DNA of 6,997 nucleotides from NCBI GenBank assembly GCA_018819665.1, contig JAHJOY010000031.1, forward strand, positions 1 to 6,997. The letters run 5' to 3'. The position numbers and the translations under genes were made by a program. This DNA is from a bacterium. Its GTDB lineage: Bacteria; Atribacterota; Phoenicimicrobiia; Phoenicimicrobiales; Phoenicimicrobiaceae. The notes below the pieces were generated by a model. It searched no databases, was not told where the DNA came from, and worked only from the letters and a program-made list of their open reading frames with translations. Position 1 is the stretch's first letter; each line of letters begins with the position of its first letter. Below are positions 1 to 5,705 of this stretch, piece by piece.

Positions 1-56
1 CCTTCTTTTACAGAAAAATACTTCCTAAAATTAGGATCCCGGCACTTTTCTTTTAA

Positions 57-97
57 AAAAGTTGCCCAAAGGTGCCAGGCACCTTTGGGCAACTTTT
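57..97. repeat. Palindromic repeat copy 1 (GGTGCC-A-GGCACC core), putative bidirectional terminator
   Basis: This is a perfect inverted repeat: two 20-nt arms around a single central A at 77, with core GGTGCCAGGCACC. On the minus strand the hairpin is followed by six T (from the A run at 55-60). On the plus strand it is followed by four T. That is the layout of an intrinsic terminator, and it lies exactly at the end of the minus-strand TOTE primase-helicase gene, whose TAA (98-96) overlaps the palindrome edge. The right flank (CTTTTATACTTT) is shared with copy 4. The symmetry is read directly; the terminator role is inferred from position and the T runs. Confidence 0.85.
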
Positions 98-2444
98 ATA
101 CTTTATTATCTGGTTTTATTTGTTTTATTCCTAATTTTTCATAAATCTTTTTTCTCTTTTGAAACATTATATTTAAAACAGAAACATACTGATCATAATA
201 ATCGTAAATTTTTGATATTGATTTACCTTTATTTTTTCTTTGTACTCTCCCTATATACTGGATTAATCTTGTCTTTGAAGATGTGGGAAATACCAAGAAT
301 AATGTATCTAAAAAAGGAAGGTCAATTCCTTCTCCTATTAATTGTCCGGTAGCAATTAACACCCTTATTTTTTTGTCCTTGAAATCTTTCAATATTTCTC
401 CTCGTGCTTTTGGAGATAAATTTCCGGTTAATATAGAATGTTTACTTTTTCGTCCTAATCTTTGGGACATTTCTAAACAATGTCCTTTTCTTCCAGTTAA
501 TACAAGAATACTTTTATCTAAAGAATATTCACCGATAATATCCTTCACAATAAGATTATTCCGATTCTCATCTTTTATCAGTGCTTCAATAACCTTCTTA
601 TATTTTTTAACTTTTTCAAAAGTTGGATAAAAATCTGTATGTCTTATTTCTAAGATACTATCAACCCCCTTTAGTTCACTAGAAATTTTATCTGGGTCGA
701 TTCTATGAATGATTTCACCCATATAGAGAAACATTAATTTTTGCAACTTATCTTTTCTAAAAGGAGTAGCAGTTAAACCTAATAGATATCTGGCTTTGAA
801 TTTTTTTACTACTTTTTGGAATGTATTTGCCGGTACTCTATGACATTCATCGACAATAAGATAACCTATTTTGTCAACTAATATTTTTAAGTCCTTTCTG
901 ACAAGTGATTGATAGGTAGCTACAGTGATCTTCTTTCCAATCTTTTCCTTTCCTCCCCCAATTATTCCAACATCACCTTTTTCTATTCCCAAAACATCTC
1001 CGATTTTCTGAATCCATTGAACTAACAATTCCTTGGTATGAACAATAATTAAACTCCTCTGTTTTCTATAGGTTAAGGTTGATAAAGCAATTATAGTCTT
1101 CCCATATCCTGGAGGAGCTTCCAGAATGCCCATATTATTCTTCAATATTTCCTGCAAAGCCTTTTTTTGATAATTATAAATCTTGATTCTACATTTAAAT
1201 GCCCGGTTAGGAGTTTTAATACTTTTATCTTCAATTTGAAATGGTATCGATTTTTGAAACAAATTTCTTTCTATGTTTTTCAAAAATCCTCGCGGGATGA
1301 TATAATTGCCGCCTTTAGAATTTATACAATATATCATTTTAGGAGTATCCCAGGTAGAAAACCCCTTCGCCTTTTTATCATAAAAAATAGGATTATGTAT
1401 GACTAAATTTTTTCTTAAAAATTGATAAAACACTTCATCTGTATCTTTTATGGGAATTGAAAGGTAATTGGAAATGATAATTTTTAGAGATCCTTTTTCC
1501 GATATAGATGGTTGCAAAGATTGTGATGCATCTCGAAGTGATGATTGAGGTGGAGATTTAGATAGAGATGCTGAAAAATGTGAAAGGGTGTCTTCCGAAA
1601 ATTTGTCAATAAATAGATCAATATCAATTTCACTAATTCTTCTAATATTGCTTAAGAGATTCCATTGATTAATATAAGGTGTGCAGCTATTATCCGGATC
1701 AAGAAATAGGGTATTTCCCTTTTGGCGTGCTTGGTATTGTGAAGGCAAAGCGATAAGATTTCCCAAACCTCCATCATGTAAAAAATCCTGATTAGGAAAG
1801 ATTCTGTCAAATCCGCTATTATCTTTTTTAATATTAACAGTGTTGCTAATGTCGATTGCATAGTCATTGGCAGTAGTATCAATATTGGAGATTTTATTTA
1901 TCCCATCAATATCATTTGTGCTATCAATAGCACTAATAGCAATGCTGCCAGCCTTTTTTAAAAGCATAAATCCAAATTCTCTTACTTTTGCTGCACTAAT
2001 CGGTTGAGAAAAAAATATCCATAAATGTGCGCCATTGCCTGATTTTGATCTCTCCAAATAAGCTGGCAAATCAATGCTTTGGCAAAATTTTAATAAATTT
2101 ATCGAATCCTCAAGCCAATTTCCTTTATCAAAATCAAAAGCCAAAAAATTCACTCGATCATCGAGTTGAATAGGATAGATTCCGATAATAATATCTCCCC
2201 TTAAATGTTTTTCGATCCAAAAATCATCTAAGGGAACATATTCCTTATTCCCGCATTTCTCACACGGTTTTCTACAAATCTGAGGAATCCACTCATTTTT
2301 ACATACTGGAGAATAACCCTGTTTCCCAGTTCTTCGACTTATCCAATATTTAGCAAACACGTCTTCTCTTCCTTTGAAGAGATTACGAAATATGCTTATC
2401 TTCTCTTTTTTATCTTTTGCACATAAGTGAAGCATATCAGACAT
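96..2444 (-). CDS. TOTE-type archaeo-eukaryotic primase fused to SF2 (XPB-like) helicase
   Basis: Predicted nucleic-acid conflict (defence) protein of 782 residues. Residues about 15-260 match the AEP primase domain of TOTE systems as I recall it: a four-cysteine cluster (C48, C57, C61, C64) that could bind zinc, the catalytic DFD pair (D104, D106), the SGNGAH motif (H140), then FDRIFPNQD (212-220) and GLGNLIALP (226-234). A serine-rich linker (about 286-318) leads to an SF2 helicase: APPGYGKT Walker A (443-450), DECH (532-535), TATPFR (558-563), EGIDLP (705-710) and QYIGRVQR (729-736). I see no extra nuclease domain. All catalytic motifs look intact. Residues about 167-207 are an Ile/Asp/Asn/Ser-rich insertion. 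The ATG is fixed by an in-frame TAA seven codons upstream; no clear Shine-Dalgarno precedes it. A weak -35-like TTGAAG (2500-2495) lies upstream but has no convincing -10. The gene is markedly AT-rich compared with psuG. The last codons, AAA GTA TAA, lie in the shared flank of repeat copy 1. Confidence 0.88.
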   Translation of the reverse strand: MSDMLHLCAKDKKEKISIFRNLFKGREDVFAKYWISRRTGKQGYSPVCKNEWIPQICRKPCEKCGNKEYVPLDDFWIEKHLRGDIIIGIYPIQLDDRVNFLAFDFDKGNWLEDSINLLKFCQSIDLPAYLERSKSGNGAHLWIFFSQPISAAKVREFGFMLLKKAGSIAISAIDSTNDIDGINKISNIDTTANDYAIDISNTVNIKKDNSGFDRIFPNQDFLHDGGLGNLIALPSQYQARQKGNTLFLDPDNSCTPYINQWNLLSNIRRISEIDIDLFIDKFSEDTLSHFSASLSKSPPQSSLRDASQSLQPSISEKGSLKIIISNYLSIPIKDTDEVFYQFLRKNLVIHNPIFYDKKAKGFSTWDTPKMIYCINSKGGNYIIPRGFLKNIERNLFQKSIPFQIEDKSIKTPNRAFKCRIKIYNYQKKALQEILKNNMGILEAPPGYGKTIIALSTLTYRKQRSLIIVHTKELLVQWIQKIGDVLGIEKGDVGIIGGGKEKIGKKITVATYQSLVRKDLKILVDKIGYLIVDECHRVPANTFQKVVKKFKARYLLGLTATPFRKDKLQKLMFLYMGEIIHRIDPDKISSELKGVDSILEIRHTDFYPTFEKVKKYKKVIEALIKDENRNNLIVKDIIGEYSLDKSILVLTGRKGHCLEMSQRLGRKSKHSILTGNLSPKARGEILKDFKDKKIRVLIATGQLIGEGIDLPFLDTLFLVFPTSSKTRLIQYIGRVQRKNKGKSISKIYDYYDQYVSVLNIMFQKRKKIYEKLGIKQIKPDNKV

Positions 2445-2508
2445 TGAATATGTACCAACTACTTAATTTAATATTTTTATTTAGGTATTTAATCCTTCAA
2501 TTCATAGA

Positions 2509-2535
2509 AACCAAAGGTGCCTGGCACCTTTGGTT
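2509..2535. repeat. Palindromic repeat copy 2 (shorter, partly decayed)
   Basis: Perfect inverted repeat with 13-nt arms around T2522, core GGTGCCTGGCACC. The plus-strand right side continues into AACTTTT, as in copies 1 and 4, but the left side has lost the matching half of the outer stem. The minus strand therefore lacks a clean T run after the hairpin, and termination would be weaker than at the other copies. It lies eight bases past the hepT stop codon and upstream of the TOTE gene, in the 99-base gap between them. That gap also holds only weak promoter-like sequence. Confidence 0.8.
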
Positions 2536-2543
2536 AACTTTTC

Positions 2544-2948
2544 TTATATTTTCAAAATAACTTCTGTAAAATATAGCAAATCCTTCAGATCTTTATCTAT
2601 AATTGCTTGGATTATTTTCAAATTTAGCCCTTGATAATTATGTATTGCGATATTCCTAAATCCGATCATCGCTTTAAGCCGCTCGGACATCTCATGGCTA
2701 ATAATCTCATTATTTTGTAAAATATCAAATGTATCTCTGCTCGTTTGAGGAATCCCCAAACCTCTTTCAGCAATGACATGTATCCCTAAATCAATTATTG
2801 CTTCGCACGCTCTCTGAATATTTAAAGTAATAGAATCCTGCTTGGTATAATTTTCCAGATTCTTGGGATTATGAGCATATTCTTCATTCGCTCTTCTAAT
2901 ACATCTTTTAACAATTTCTGTTTTATTTAAAATTACATCATCGATCAT
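2544..2948 (-). CDS. hepT: HepT-like HEPN ribonuclease toxin (DUF86 type)
   Basis: Toxin half of a type VII (HEPN/MNT) toxin-antitoxin pair, 134 residues, all-helical as expected. The defining RX4HXY motif is present as R98-NIAI-H103-N-Y105. In studied HepT proteins the R and H form the RNase site, and the tyrosine is the residue adenylylated by MntA to silence the toxin. This copy therefore has the residues for both RNA cleavage and control. The ATG at 2948-2946 overlaps the mntA stop codon as ATGA, and a strong site (AAGGGGTG, 2963-2956, seven bases away) lies inside the end of mntA, so translation is probably coupled. Its TAA lies in AT-rich sequence resembling the flank of repeat copies 1 and 4. 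Family assignment is confident; that it is an active toxin is inferred. Confidence 0.88.
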   Translation of the reverse strand: MIDDVILNKTEIVKRCIRRANEEYAHNPKNLENYTKQDSITLNIQRACEAIIDLGIHVIAERGLGIPQTSRDTFDILQNNEIISHEMSERLKAMIGFRNIAIHNYQGLNLKIIQAIIDKDLKDLLYFTEVILKI

Positions 2949-3346
2949 ATTCGAGCACCCCTTGATTTAATTTTATCTATTACCTCTTGCCTTTCCTCAT
3001 TTAAGATCGCGTAATCTTTCATGGTCCTCATCTGAAAATACATTTTTTTTAGATTATTAGAATTATAGATTAATTTTCCTGTTTTTATAATTTGAATTTT
3101 GAAAACAGTGGAAGCCTTATTCAAATCTATTAGATCAACCTCTTTTTTTAAAATATCCGCTAATTTTTGAGATAGAATAAATAATTCGTACTCGTCTACT
3201 CTTCTATCGGTCAGAATGGCAATATCTATATCGCTTTCTCCTCTGTCTCTATTTTTTACCGCAGAGCCAAAAATATAAATTAAATAAGGGCTAAATGCAC
3301 CTACCAGAATTTTTTTTATAATTTTAATCTTTTCATTACCAATCAT
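2945..3346 (-). CDS. mntA: MntA-like minimal nucleotidyltransferase antitoxin
   Basis: Antitoxin half of the HEPN/MNT pair. It carries the nucleotidyltransferase signature GSX10DXD exactly: IFGS, ten residues, DID, followed by the third acidic strand in EVDLIDL. In characterised systems MntA transfers AMP from ATP to the tyrosine of the HepT RX4HXY motif. I chose the ATG at 3346-3344 (133 residues) because GGTGA, complementary to the 16S rRNA 3' end, lies five bases upstream. An in-frame TTG at 3364-3362 would add six residues but has no such site. Antitoxin precedes toxin and the two overlap by four bases. A TATAAT -10-like box lies upstream at 3401-3396. The C-terminal 30 residues or so, past the NTase fold, are helical and charged. 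Strongly AT-rich, like hepT. Confidence 0.87.
   Translation of the reverse strand: MIGNEKIKIIKKILVGAFSPYLIYIFGSAVKNRDRGESDIDIAILTDRRVDEYELFILSQKLADILKKEVDLIDLNKASTVFKIQIIKTGKLIYNSNNLKKMYFQMRTMKDYAILNEERQEVIDKIKSRGARI
2956..2963 (-). promoter_or_regulatory. Ribosome binding site of hepT
   Basis: AAGGGGTG on the minus strand, seven bases before the hepT ATG and inside the mntA coding end. It supports the hepT start and translational coupling. Confidence 0.7.
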
Positions 3347-3351
3347 TAAAT

Positions 3352-3356
3352 TCACC
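3352..3356 (-). promoter_or_regulatory. Ribosome binding site deciding the mntA start
   Basis: GGTGA on the minus strand, five bases before the ATG at 3346. It complements UCACC of the 16S rRNA 3' end and favours this ATG over the upstream TTG at 3364. Confidence 0.55.
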
Positions 3357-3395
3357 GACCTCAATATGAAAATTAAGCTCTTTTTACATAACTTT

Positions 3396-3401
3396 ATTAT
3401 A
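3396..3401 (-). promoter_or_regulatory. Putative -10 box for mntA-hepT
   Basis: A perfect TATAAT reads on the minus strand about 50 bases before the mntA ATG. I see no good -35: at 17-base spacing the hexamer is ATATGA. The 93-base spacer (3365-3457) is so AT-rich that a chance match is possible. Confidence 0.4.
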
Positions 3402-3457
3402 CTATATCATATTTTTTCTCATATACTTTATTAGAATCTTGGCACCAAATTTATCTT

Positions 3458-3514
3458 ATGAACTAAAAAGTTTCCCAAAAGTGCCTGGCACTTTTGGGAA
3501 ACTTTTTAGTTCAT
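3458..3514. repeat. Palindromic repeat copy 3 (57 bp, perfect), putative bidirectional terminator
   Basis: A 57-base perfect palindrome: 28-nt arms around T3486, core AGTGCCTGGCACT. It is the longest of the four copies and the only one whose core has A/T instead of G/C at the outer core pair; both sides are changed, so pairing is kept. Five A and five T on either side of the stem give intrinsic-terminator geometry on both strands. The psuG stop codon (TGA, 3513-3511) lies inside the right arm, so the end of psuG is part of the symmetry. It separates psuG from the mntA-hepT promoter region. Confidence 0.88.
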
Positions 3515-4443
3515 TTTATCAGTTCACGAGCGATTTTTGCAGCTACCCGGGCATTATCCTTTACCAGCTCAATATTAGTTTTCAAACTTTTGCCTCCGGT
3601 TAATTCTTTTATCTTGTTCAATAAATAAGGAGTTAGTTTCTTTCCTTTGACCCCTTCCTTCTCTGCCGCCCTAACCGCCTTTTCTATTATTTCATTCATA
3701 TACTCCATTGAAAGGGCGTATTCCTCAGGAACGGGATTAGCAATAATCATTCCCCCTCCTAATTCTAAATCCTGCATAGCTCTTATTATCTTCGCCGCCT
3801 CCACCTCATCATTTACCACATAATCGACCTTTAGTCCGCTTTCCCGACAATAAAAAGCAGGGAACTCATCAGTTCTAAAACCTATTATCGGCACGCCCAT
3901 AGTCTCCAGATATTCTAAAGTTAAAGACAGATCGAGTATAGCCTTTGCCCCGCTGCACACCACGGCTACCGGTGTTCGTGCCAATTCCTGCAAATCTGCC
4001 GATATATCAAAAGTCTTCTCTGCTCCCCGGTGCACTCCCCCTATGCCGCCAGTTGCAAAGACTTTTATTCCAGCCCTTTCCGCCACCATCATGGTTGCCG
4101 CTACTGTAGTAGCCCCATTTAAACCTTTTGCTGCTATCACTGCCAAATCCCGCCTACTGGCTTTTAAAATATCTTTAGAAGTTGCCATAAATTCCAATTC
4201 GCCCCTCGTCAGACCTACCTTTATCTTTCCCTTAATCACGGCGATAGTAGCCGGCACAACTCCATATCCTCGTATAATCTCTTCCATTTCCTCGGCCACC
4301 TCTAAATTTTCCGGATAAGGAAATCCATGAGATATTAAAGTTGATTCTAAAGCCACCACCGGCTTGCCTTCTTCTAAAGCTTCTTTTACTTCATCTTTAA
4401 AATCAAAAAATCTTTCTCTATCTCCACTCGCTTTTACACTCAT
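3511..4443 (-). CDS. psuG: Pseudouridine-5'-phosphate glycosidase PsuG
   Basis: Cytoplasmic enzyme of pseudouridine catabolism. It cleaves the C-C glycosidic bond of pseudouridine 5'-phosphate to uracil and ribose 5-phosphate (reversible in vitro). At 310 residues it is the usual length. Family hallmarks are all present: ALESTLISHGFPYPEN (31-46) with the conserved E33; GLNGATTVAATM (107-118); FATGGIGGVHRGAE (129-142) with H138; D150 in ISADL; and the Schiff-base lysine K167 in CSGAKAILDL. NPVPEEYAL and TPYLLNKIKELTGGKSL near the end are also typical. It starts seven bases after the psuK stop codon. The only purine-rich site, GGAAGG, lies inside psuK about 16 bases upstream, so coupling to psuK translation is likely. 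The final codon and stop lie in repeat copy 3. Confidence 0.96.
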   Translation of the reverse strand: MSVKASGDRERFFDFKDEVKEALEEGKPVVALESTLISHGFPYPENLEVAEEMEEIIRGYGVVPATIAVIKGKIKVGLTRGELEFMATSKDILKASRRDLAVIAAKGLNGATTVAATMMVAERAGIKVFATGGIGGVHRGAEKTFDISADLQELARTPVAVVCSGAKAILDLSLTLEYLETMGVPIIGFRTDEFPAFYCRESGLKVDYVVNDEVEAAKIIRAMQDLELGGGMIIANPVPEEYALSMEYMNEIIEKAVRAAEKEGVKGKKLTPYLLNKIKELTGGKSLKTNIELVKDNARVAAKIARELIK

Positions 4444-4450
4444 AATTAAT

Positions 4451-5560
4451 TTATAATAACCTTCCTCTCTCTCCTTCTTCCCCTTCTTCTTTCTCCTCTT
4501 CTATCCTGCTTCTCAATAATCCTTCTCTTAAATCTCTCCTTACTGCCTCTTTTGTAGAAATAGTTAAAGCCGCCGCCGCCAAACCAAATCTTGCCGCCAC
4601 TTCCATAGAATATCCTTTAAAAATTCCATAAACCAGACCGGCCACCAGCGCATCTCCAGCCCCGGTTACGTCCACTACCTCGCCTTTATAAGGTGCCATA
4701 AACTTACCCGGCTCCGGGTCTCCTTGTCCTCCCTCACTTGAATTACCAGCCCCGCCATAAGAGACATATATTCCTCTTTCTCCTAAAGTAACAATCACAT
4801 TCTTAACCCCTTTACCTTTCAATTCCTCTGCCGCCTTCACTATATCTAAATCTATATCCAAATCTAAATCCTGATCATCACCCATCTCCGCCCCCAAGAT
4901 TGATTCCAGTTCATCTCTGCTCGGAGTTACATAATCAATAGTCCATCTCCCGCTTCCGTCCAGTACCTTCCTTAACTTCTTGGCCTTCTCCACCGAGACC
5001 GGCTCCACTAAAATAGGCACCTTAACCTTATTACACAAGTCCACTACATATTCGATACTCTGCTCAGGTATATTAGTATCCATTACCACTATCTTGCTCC
5101 CTTTAATCAAATAAGCCTTTGACCTCAGATACTCCACCGTAATCTCCTCTAATATCCGCATATCCGAGACCGCTACTTCCATCTCGCCCTTATCATCCAG
5201 TATGGCCAGATATATTCCGGTTGGATGCTCTCCCGATATTATCATCTGCTCGGTCTTGACTCCAGCCTTCCCGGTCTCCTCCAATATTCTTATCCCTTCT
5301 CCATCATCTCCCACTGCACTTAACAGAGTAACCGGCACATTAAGCAAAGCAAGATTGTGCGCAATATTCCTTCCCACTCCTCCCGAACCAACATTTATTT
5401 TGCCCGGGTTGGAGGTATGTCTTTCCAGCACCTCCCCAGCAGGTCTACCCCTCAAATCAATATTAGCTCCACCTATCACCACTACCCCGCCAAATCTCCC
5501 TCGGCTATCACTTAATCTCGGAGAACTTAAAACTTCCTCTCTTATTCTGGTTAATACCAT
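4451..5560 (-). CDS. psuK: Pseudouridine kinase PsuK (PfkB family)
   Basis: Phosphorylates pseudouridine with ATP to pseudouridine 5'-phosphate, the substrate of the adjacent psuG product. The PfkB/ribokinase fold is clear: VVVIGGANID (26-35), the sugar-binding GSGGVGRNIAHNLALL (58-73), VTPSRDELE (211-219), VTLGERG (257-263), and the second signature DVTGAGDALVAGL (297-309) with catalytic base D303. The gene pairing makes PsuK more likely than another PfkB sugar kinase. At 369 residues it is longer than the 313 of E. coli PsuK. The excess is a 25-residue N-terminal extension, an Asp/Leu/Ile repeat (about 228-240), a Gly/Ser-rich loop (268-284) and a Glu/Gly/Arg-rich tail (352-367). The ATG is supported by GGAGTAGG nine bases upstream and by a promoter about 40 bases upstream. 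Confidence 0.93.
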   Translation of the reverse strand: MVLTRIREEVLSSPRLSDSRGRFGGVVVIGGANIDLRGRPAGEVLERHTSNPGKINVGSGGVGRNIAHNLALLNVPVTLLSAVGDDGEGIRILEETGKAGVKTEQMIISGEHPTGIYLAILDDKGEMEVAVSDMRILEEITVEYLRSKAYLIKGSKIVVMDTNIPEQSIEYVVDLCNKVKVPILVEPVSVEKAKKLRKVLDGSGRWTIDYVTPSRDELESILGAEMGDDQDLDLDIDLDIVKAAEELKGKGVKNVIVTLGERGIYVSYGGAGNSSEGGQGDPEPGKFMAPYKGEVVDVTGAGDALVAGLVYGIFKGYSMEVAARFGLAAAALTISTKEAVRRDLREGLLRSRIEEEKEEGEEGERGRLL

Positions 5561-5569
5561 TTTAAAAAA

Positions 5570-5577
5570 CCTACTCC
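5570..5577 (-). promoter_or_regulatory. Ribosome binding site of psuK
   Basis: GGAGTAGG on the minus strand, nine bases before the ATG at 5560. It supports the long N-terminus over internal GTG codons near residue 27. Confidence 0.65.
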
Positions 5578-5598
5578 AAAACAGTTAACATTTTTTTT

Positions 5599-5607
5599 AT
5601 TATACCA
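5599..5607 (-). promoter_or_regulatory. Extended -10 promoter of psuK-psuG
   Basis: On the minus strand TGGTATAAT fits the extended -10 consensus TGnTATAAT exactly. No good -35 is seen at 16-18 bases (GGTTAG or GGGTTA), which is common for extended -10 promoters. Transcription would start near 5592, giving a leader of about 30 bases that contains the psuK ribosome binding site. It lies directly after repeat copy 4, so psuKG would be insulated from the upstream gene. I see no riboswitch-sized leader. Confidence 0.65.
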
Positions 5608-5633
5608 CAAACTCCCCTGTCTAACCCAGACTA

Positions 5634-5676
5634 AAAAAGTTTCCCAAAGGTGCCAGGCACCTTTGGGAAACTTTTT
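5634..5676. repeat. Palindromic repeat copy 4, putative bidirectional terminator
   Basis: Perfect 43-base palindrome: 21-nt arms around A5655, core GGTGCCAGGCACC. Six T follow the hairpin on the minus strand and five on the plus strand, as in a strong intrinsic terminator. It lies 29 bases past the stop codon of the CapD-like gene and about 30 bases upstream of the psuK promoter. Compared with copy 1 it has a T-A pair in place of a G-C pair in the stem (both sides changed), and it shares the right flank CTTTTTATACTTT. Confidence 0.87.
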
Positions 5677-5705
5677 ATACTTTTTTCTCGCGCTTGTTCC
5701 GCATA

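Noticed and set aside
62..352. Plus-strand open frame of 96 codons at the left end
   Set aside because: It runs antisense through the C-terminal end of the helicase and begins inside a palindrome; hydrophobic, biased composition and no recognisable domain.
3362..3364. TTG as start of mntA
   Set aside because: No Shine-Dalgarno before it; the ATG at 3346 has GGTGA at a good distance and fits the usual short MntA N-terminus.
57..3514. Composite transposon bounded by the palindromes
   Set aside because: No transposase or integrase is encoded, no target-site duplication could be seen, and the same repeat also bounds the ordinary psuK-psuG unit.
5202..5588. Plus-strand open frame of 128 codons opposite psuK
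   Set aside because: It is a shadow of psuK, which has clear PfkB motifs, and extends through the psuK ribosome binding site with no family resemblance.
57..5676. CRISPR array
   Set aside because: The repeats are 0.9-2.4 kb apart with genes between them; no short regular spacers and no cas genes.
5561..5705. Riboswitch or small RNA ahead of psuK
   Set aside because: The inferred leader is only about 30 bases, and the rest of the gap is taken up by the palindrome and promoter.
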